Part shown: one piece after another, positions 5,620-9,553 of the stretch | How the letters are laid out: each line of letters opens with the position of its first letter | Numbering within the stretch: position 1 is the stretch's first letter | Assembly: GCA_045403215.1 (NCBI GenBank) | Contig: JAXIOW010000081.1 | Span: forward strand, 1-9,553 | DNA length: 9,553 nt | Source: NS-12 sp045403215 | Lineage (GTDB): Bacteria; Nitrospirota; Nitrospiria; Nitrospirales; NS-4 | Direction: 5' to 3' | Made by a program: the position numbers and the translations under genes | The notes under the pieces: generated by a model | Database searches by the model: none | The model's input: only the letters and a program-made list of their open reading frames with translations | What the model was told of the DNA's origin: nothing

Positions 5620-6843
5620 ATGAAAAACGCCCTGACCATGATCCTGGCCGGCGGGCGGGGCGAGCGCCTCCACCCCCTGACGGCGGACCGCGCCAAGCCC
5701 GCCGTCCCCTTCGGCGGAAAGTACCGGATCATCGACTTCTCCCTCAGCAACTGCATCAACTCCGGGTTGCGCAACATCATCGTCCTGATTCAGTACAAAT
5801 CCCACTCCCTGGACCGCCACATCCGGCGCGGCTGGAACGTCTTCAACCCCGAAGTCGGCGAGTACATCTTCTCCCTGCCCCCCCAGCAGCGCATCAGCCA
5901 GGACTGGTACAAGGGCACGGCCGACGCGGTCTACCAGAACTGGTTCATCGTCGAGGACAAGCAGCCCGAGTACGTCCTGATCCTGGCCGGCGACCACATC
6001 TACAAGATGAACTACAAGGAGATGTACGGCTTCCTCCAGCAGACGCAGGCCGACGTGGTGGTAGGCGCGATTGAATACCCTCTGGCGGAAGCCTCGAACT
6101 TCGGCGTCATGACCGTAGACAGCAACTCGCGGATCACCCGCTGGGACGAGAAGCCCGCACAGCCGACCCCCCTGCCGAGCGATCCGACGCGCGCGTTCTG
6201 CTCGATGGGCATTTACCTGTTCCGGACTTCGGCCTTGCACGAGCACCTGCTAGCGGACGCAGAGCGCGACTCCTCGCACGACTTCGGCAAGGACATCATC
6301 CCGAGCATGATCGCCAACCGACGCGTGTTCGCGTACAACTTCCGCGACGAGAACCGCAAGGCGGTCAAGTACTGGCGCGACGTCGGCACCCTGGACGCGT
6401 ACTGGGAAGCCAACATGGACCTGGTCTCTGTGGACCCGCTGTTCAACCTCTACGACCAGAACTGGCCGATCCGCACCTATCAGGGGCAGTTCCCGCCGGC
6501 CAAGTTCGTCTTCGCCGAGGAAGTCCCCGGCGGCCGCCTAGGGATCGCCCTCGACTCGATCGTGAGCAGCGGGTGCATCATCAGCGGCGGCCGGGTGCAG
6601 AACTCCGTCCTTTCCGGCAACGTCCGCGTCAACGACCACGCCGAGGTGCTGCAGTCGATCGTGATGGAGAACGTCGTGATCGGGGACCACTGCCGGATCC
6701 GGAGAGCCATCATCGACAAAGGGGTGATCATTCCGCCCAAATCCGACATCGGCTATGACCCGGAGACGGACCGCAAGCGCTTCACGGTCACCGAGTCTGG
6801 CATCGTAGTCATCTCCAAGGGTATGAAGCTCGAGGGACGATAA
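5620..6843 (+). CDS. glgC: Glucose-1-phosphate adenylyltransferase (ADP-glucose pyrophosphorylase) GlgC
   Basis: Makes ADP-glucose from ATP and glucose-1-phosphate, the committed step of bacterial glycogen synthesis, in the cytoplasm. The 407-residue product is full length. Seen: the N-terminal nucleotidyltransferase signature AGGRGERLHPLTADRAKP (10-27); GGKYRIIDFSLSNCINSG (32-49), with Lys34 equivalent to the E. coli effector-site Lys39; the catalytic Asp125 in GDHIYKMNY; FGVMTVD (161-167); EKPAQP (177-182), with Lys178 matching the glucose-1-phosphate lysine; and SHDFGKDIIP and YWRDVGTLDAYWEANMDL (251-268). A C-terminal left-handed beta-helix with hexapeptide repeats follows (about 300-378). 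First gene of a rightward glycogen operon; DUF4912 starts nine bases after its stop. The ATG at 5620 is the only plausible start, yet no Shine-Dalgarno sequence stands between it and the predicted transcription start. Confidence 0.97.
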   Translation: MKNALTMILAGGRGERLHPLTADRAKPAVPFGGKYRIIDFSLSNCINSGLRNIIVLIQYKSHSLDRHIRRGWNVFNPEVGEYIFSLPPQQRISQDWYKGTADAVYQNWFIVEDKQPEYVLILAGDHIYKMNYKEMYGFLQQTQADVVVGAIEYPLAEASNFGVMTVDSNSRITRWDEKPAQPTPLPSDPTRAFCSMGIYLFRTSALHEHLLADAERDSSHDFGKDIIPSMIANRRVFAYNFRDENRKAVKYWRDVGTLDAYWEANMDLVSVDPLFNLYDQNWPIRTYQGQFPPAKFVFAEEVPGGRLGIALDSIVSSGCIISGGRVQNSVLSGNVRVNDHAEVLQSIVMENVVIGDHCRIRRAIIDKGVIIPPKSDIGYDPETDRKRFTVTESGIVVISKGMKLEGR

Positions 6844-6852
6844 CCCTTCACC

Positions 6853-7446
6853 ATGACACCTGAGCTGCCCGATCGCTACGGCCGGACCGACCTGGTCTTG
6901 ATGGTGGTGGACCCGTTCCTCCTGTTCGCCTACTGGGAGGTGATCCCGGAGAGCCTGCGCCAGGCCCAGGACGCGCTGGGCGCGGAGATGGAGGGCGCGC
7001 GGGCAGTCCTGCGGTTCTATGACGTCTCGCTGATCCATTTCGACGGAACCAACGCCCACCACACCTTCGATATCGACATCGGACTCGAAGCCCACGGCTG
7101 GTACGTCCACCTCTGGTCCGCGGAGAAATCCTATTGCGCGGACCTAGGGTTCGTCGCCCGCTCCGGCCGGTTCCACTCGATCACCCGCTCGAACAGCGTG
7201 CACACGCCCCGCGCGGGCGTGTCGGCCCGGGACGAAGAGCGCTGGATGCGCGTGCGGTTCCTCCGCCGGCGGAAGCCCGACCCCGCCCGATCGCTGGAGT
7301 TCGTCCCGGCCCCACCCTTCGTCGGGCACCTGTCCCCGGAGGAGCTTCGCGCGCTCCTGGAACGCCGCGCGCGCGAGCAGGCGAGGCTCGCGGCTGAATT
7401 CGCCAGCGGAACGTCACCAGGCTCGCTGTCTCAGGGATCACGATGA
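6853..7446 (+). CDS. DUF4912 domain protein in the glycogen operon
   Basis: A 197-residue soluble protein with no signal peptide or membrane segment. Residues about 5-140 match the DUF4912 pattern as I know it: a DLVLMVVDPFLLFAYWEVIPESL opening (about residues 12-34), a central VLRFYDVSLIHFDG, and a WYVHLWSAEKSYCADLGFVARSGRF stretch (about residues 83-107). The remainder is an Arg/Pro-rich linker and an acidic-basic helix (LSPEELRALLERRAREQARLAAEF). The molecular function is not established to my knowledge. Its place between glgC and a branching enzyme, with a nine-base gap upstream and a four-base ATGA overlap downstream, argues for a part in alpha-glucan metabolism, perhaps as a carbohydrate-binding or enzyme-tethering subunit (inference). 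Only GAGGGA about 16 bases upstream resembles a ribosome binding site, so coupling to glgC is likely. Confidence 0.85.
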   Translation: MTPELPDRYGRTDLVLMVVDPFLLFAYWEVIPESLRQAQDALGAEMEGARAVLRFYDVSLIHFDGTNAHHTFDIDIGLEAHGWYVHLWSAEKSYCADLGFVARSGRFHSITRSNSVHTPRAGVSARDEERWMRVRFLRRRKPDPARSLEFVPAPPFVGHLSPEELRALLERRAREQARLAAEFASGTSPGSLSQGSR

Positions 7447-9032
7447 CCACCCAACCGACTGGTTATCTCTGTCTCGTCCTGCACTGCCACCTCCCCTATG
7501 TCCGGCATCCCGAGCACGAGCATTTCCTGGAGGAGAACTGGCTGTACGAGGCGATCACCGACACGTACGTCCCGCTCCTGCGGGTCCTGAACGGTCTGGT
7601 CCGCGACGGCGTAGACTTCCGGCTCACAGCCACGCTCTCCCCCCCGCTGATCTCCATGCTCCGGGACCCGCTGTTGATCTCCCGCTACGAGCGGCACCTC
7701 AACCGACTGATCGAGCTCGCGTCGAAAGAAGTGCACCGCACCGCGTCTCAGCCGGAGTTCCACCGGCTCGCCACCATCTACCTGGAGCGCTTCCTCCAGA
7801 CCCGGCACGCGTTCGCGCAAGAGCACGGACGCGACCTCGTCGGCGCCTTCGCGCGCCTACAAGATTTGGGCAAGCTGGAGATCATCACTTGCGGCGCCAC
7901 GCACGGCCTCCTGCCGCTGCTGAACGCGGTCCCGAGCGCCGTGCGCGCGCAGTTGCGCACCGCGGTAGCGCACTACGAGGAGACGTTCGGGCGGCCGCCG
8001 CACGGCATCTGGCTCCCGGAGTGCGGCTACTATCCCGGCCTCGACGAGGTGCTGCGGGACGTGGGGCTACAGTTCTTCTTCACCGAGTCCCACGGGCTGC
8101 TGTACGCCGACCCACGCCCACGGTACGGCGTGCACGCGCCGGTGTTCTGTCCCACCGGCGTCGCCGCCTTCGCGCGCGATCTCGATTCCTCGAAGCAGGT
8201 CTGGAGCGCCGAAGAGGGCTACCCCGGCGATCCGGCCTACCGCGACTACTACCGGGACATCGGCTGGGACCTGGACTACGACTACATCAAGCCGTACATC
8301 CACGTGGACGGCAAGCGGATCAACACCGGCATCAAGTACTTCCGGATCACTGGCAAGACCGACCAGAAGCAGGTGTATGACCGCGCCTGGGCGCTGGAGC
8401 GTGCCGCGGATCACGCCGGCAACTTCATGTTCAACCGCGAGCGCCAGGTGGAATGGCTCGTCCCCGCCATGGACCGCCCGCCGATCGTGGTCGCCCCGTA
8501 CGACGCCGAGCTCTTCGGACACTGGTGGTTCGAGGGGCCGGAGTGGCTGGACTTCCTCTTCCGCAAGCTGCACTTCGACCAGCAGACCGTCAAACCGATC
8601 ACGCCCGCCGAATATTTAGAGCGCCACGACGTCAATCAGGTTTGCACGCCCTGCGGCTCGTCCTGGGGGTACAAGGGCTACTACGAGGTCTGGCTGAACG
8701 GCGGCAACGACTGGATCTACCGCCACCTGCACGCCGCGGCGCGGCGGATGGAGGAATTGACACGCGCGTTCCCGCGGGCGGAGGGCCTGAAGCGGCGCGC
8801 CCTGACCCAGGCCGGGCGGGAACTCCTGCTCGCGCAGAGCTCCGACTGGGCCTTCATCATGAAGACAGGCACGATGGTGGAGTACGCCGTGAAGCGCACG
8901 AAGGAGCACCTCACCCGGTTCACCAGCCTCTACGAGCAACTCCGATCCGGCCGCATCGACGCAGCCAGGCTGAAAGACATCGAAGAGAAGGACAACCTCT
9001 TCCCCGCCCTCGACTACCGCAACTTCTCGTGA
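7443..9032 (+). CDS. GH57 (DUF1957) 1,4-alpha-glucan branching enzyme
   Basis: Introduces alpha-1,6 branches into alpha-1,4-glucan; a GH57 alternative to the GH13 enzyme GlgB. The 529 residues match the TK1436/AmyC-type architecture. Seen: motif 1 as HCHLPY (14-19); HGLLPLL with His154; motif 3 WLPECGY (190-196) with Glu193 as the expected nucleophile; motif 4 PYDAELFGHWWFEGPEW (352-368) with Asp354 as the expected acid/base; and the aromatic acceptor-site region SSWGY and GGNDWIY (407-427). The C-terminal helical domain (about 430-529) carries the SSDWAFIMKTGTMVEYA stretch. Overlaps DUF4912 by ATGA, with AGGGA five bases before its ATG. An amylase/4-alpha-glucanotransferase activity of the same family cannot be excluded, but the helical C-terminus and the glgC/glgA context favour branching. 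Confidence 0.92.
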   Translation: MTTQPTGYLCLVLHCHLPYVRHPEHEHFLEENWLYEAITDTYVPLLRVLNGLVRDGVDFRLTATLSPPLISMLRDPLLISRYERHLNRLIELASKEVHRTASQPEFHRLATIYLERFLQTRHAFAQEHGRDLVGAFARLQDLGKLEIITCGATHGLLPLLNAVPSAVRAQLRTAVAHYEETFGRPPHGIWLPECGYYPGLDEVLRDVGLQFFFTESHGLLYADPRPRYGVHAPVFCPTGVAAFARDLDSSKQVWSAEEGYPGDPAYRDYYRDIGWDLDYDYIKPYIHVDGKRINTGIKYFRITGKTDQKQVYDRAWALERAADHAGNFMFNRERQVEWLVPAMDRPPIVVAPYDAELFGHWWFEGPEWLDFLFRKLHFDQQTVKPITPAEYLERHDVNQVCTPCGSSWGYKGYYEVWLNGGNDWIYRHLHAAARRMEELTRAFPRAEGLKRRALTQAGRELLLAQSSDWAFIMKTGTMVEYAVKRTKEHLTRFTSLYEQLRSGRIDAARLKDIEEKDNLFPALDYRNFS

Positions 9033-9074
9033 CAAGTTTCAAGTAGCCCGCGTCACTTCACAACCAGTACCGTT

Positions 9075-9392
9075 TTAATCCTGTTGCGCCCTCGTCCTGC
9101 ACTCCTCAATGACTTCCGGTGGAATCATCTTCAGCGCCAGGAAGACGAGCCCAGGAATGATAATGACATCATCCAAATGTCCGACGACCGGAATAAAATC
9201 AGGGATGAGGTCAACGGGGGATACCGCATACCCGACAGCCAGGCCGAGCAACCACTTTGCCGGTCTCGGCACTCGACTGTCTTGGAGCATGAACCGATAG
9301 GCTCTCAGTTCGCGCCTAACACGCTGTCCTGCCAATTTCAGTCGATCAAGCACGATGGTGATGTTTCCACAGTTGCCGCAGGCTTTGTCCAT
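9075..9392 (-). CDS. Small DUF1232 (YkvA-type) membrane protein
   Basis: A 105-residue protein from ATG 9392. The core, KWLLGLAVGYAVSPVDLIPDFIPVVGHLDDVIIIPGLVFLALKMIPPEVIEECR (about 46-99), is the DUF1232 signature, with the SPxDLIPDFIPVxGxLDD motif between hydrophobic segments. A basic amphipathic helix (LKLAGQRVRRELRAYRF) precedes it. The function is unknown; the family is common and widespread. The ATG overlaps the glgA stop by one base (TAATG), so translation is probably coupled to glgA. No Shine-Dalgarno sequence is visible. The frame continues open upstream inside glgA in another phase, so longer starts were rejected. An N-terminal CGNC pair (residues 5-8) is unusual; if translation instead begins at the GTG of residue 14 it would be lost. 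It converges with the GH57 gene across a 42-base gap that has no obvious terminator. Confidence 0.85.
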   Translation of the reverse strand: MDKACGNCGNITIVLDRLKLAGQRVRRELRAYRFMLQDSRVPRPAKWLLGLAVGYAVSPVDLIPDFIPVVGHLDDVIIIPGLVFLALKMIPPEVIEECRTRAQQD

Positions 9393-9553
9393 TAGATGGC
9401 CAGGGCGCGCTGATACAGCTCCACGTACTGCTTGGCGGAGCGCTGCCAGGAGAAGTCCTGCTTCATCCCTCGCCGCATCAGCGCCTGCCACTCCTCCTTG
9501 TCCCGGTACACCCGCAAGGCTAAGAGAATGGCGCTGAGGAGCACTTCCGGCTG
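9392..9553 (-). CDS. glgA: Glycogen synthase GlgA, C-terminal fragment (rest beyond the window)
   Basis: The last 53 codons and TAA stop of a gene entering from the right edge. The end of the protein reads VYRDKEEWQALMRRGMKQDFSWQRSAKQYVELYQRALAI. The pattern of WQALMRRGMxxDFSW, then SAxxYxxLY at the very end, is characteristic of the C-terminal helix of GT5 ADP-glucose-dependent glycogen/starch synthases. The surrounding GlgC and branching enzyme genes support this, since GlgA would use the ADP-glucose made by GlgC. No catalytic residues lie in the visible part, so the call rests on the tail motif and context. It is transcribed opposite to glgC and is therefore not in the same operon. Confidence 0.85.
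   Translation of the reverse strand, partial: QPEVLLSAILLALRVYRDKEEWQALMRRGMKQDFSWQRSAKQYVELYQRALAI

Noticed and set aside
5599..6246. Minus-strand open frame of 215 codons opposite glgC
   Set aside because: It mirrors the glgC codons, shows no domain and has a low-complexity Val/Asp/Leu composition typical of an antisense shadow.
9033..9074. Bidirectional terminator in the convergent gap between the GH57 gene and DUF1232
   Set aside because: A GTGAC ... GTCAC pairing overlaps the stop codon but is short and has no U-tract; nothing convincing is present.

Overview
The window is a GC-rich, densely packed bacterial chromosome segment. Genes are joined by 1-4 base stop/start overlaps, and the longest unassigned gap between genes is under 100 bases. 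Closest affinity cannot be fixed from sequence alone. The glgC / DUF4912 / GH57 branching enzyme / glgA grouping beside a potABCD cassette suggests a Gram-negative such as a Nitrospirota, NC10 or deltaproteobacterial-type organism (inference, low confidence).

Layout. Positions 1-5537 are all minus strand. Read in transcription order they are potA (ATPase), potB and potC (permeases) and potD (polyamine-binding lipoprotein), then a secreted concanavalin A-like domain protein and a secreted HEAT-repeat protein that runs off the left edge. Positions 5620-9032 are plus strand: glgC (ADP-glucose pyrophosphorylase), a DUF4912 protein, and a GH57/DUF1957 1,4-alpha-glucan branching enzyme. From the right edge, on the minus strand, come the C-terminal end of glycogen synthase glgA and a small DUF1232 membrane protein, converging on the GH57 gene. 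Together glgC, the branching enzyme and glgA cover ADP-glucose supply, chain elongation and branching of glycogen. The pot genes encode a complete spermidine/putrescine ABC importer. All nine polyamine-contact residues of E. coli PotD that I checked are present.

The most unusual region is 2566-2829, between potC and potD. A structured repeat (two copies of a 32-base direct repeat, plus a long imperfect inverted repeat) sits exactly where the start of potD should be. Removing 261 bases restores a normal junction: the ATGA overlap of the potC stop with a potD start, followed directly by the Lys-Lys of an ordinary lipoprotein signal peptide. The insert has no stop codon in the potD frame and a length divisible by three. 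The present gene therefore reads as PotD with an 87-residue arginine-rich insertion ahead of its signal peptide.

The second notable region is the 82-base divergent spacer between potA and glgC. It holds two near-consensus sigma70-type promoters whose elements interlock, so the two operons probably compete for RNA polymerase. The glgC transcript would have almost no leader.
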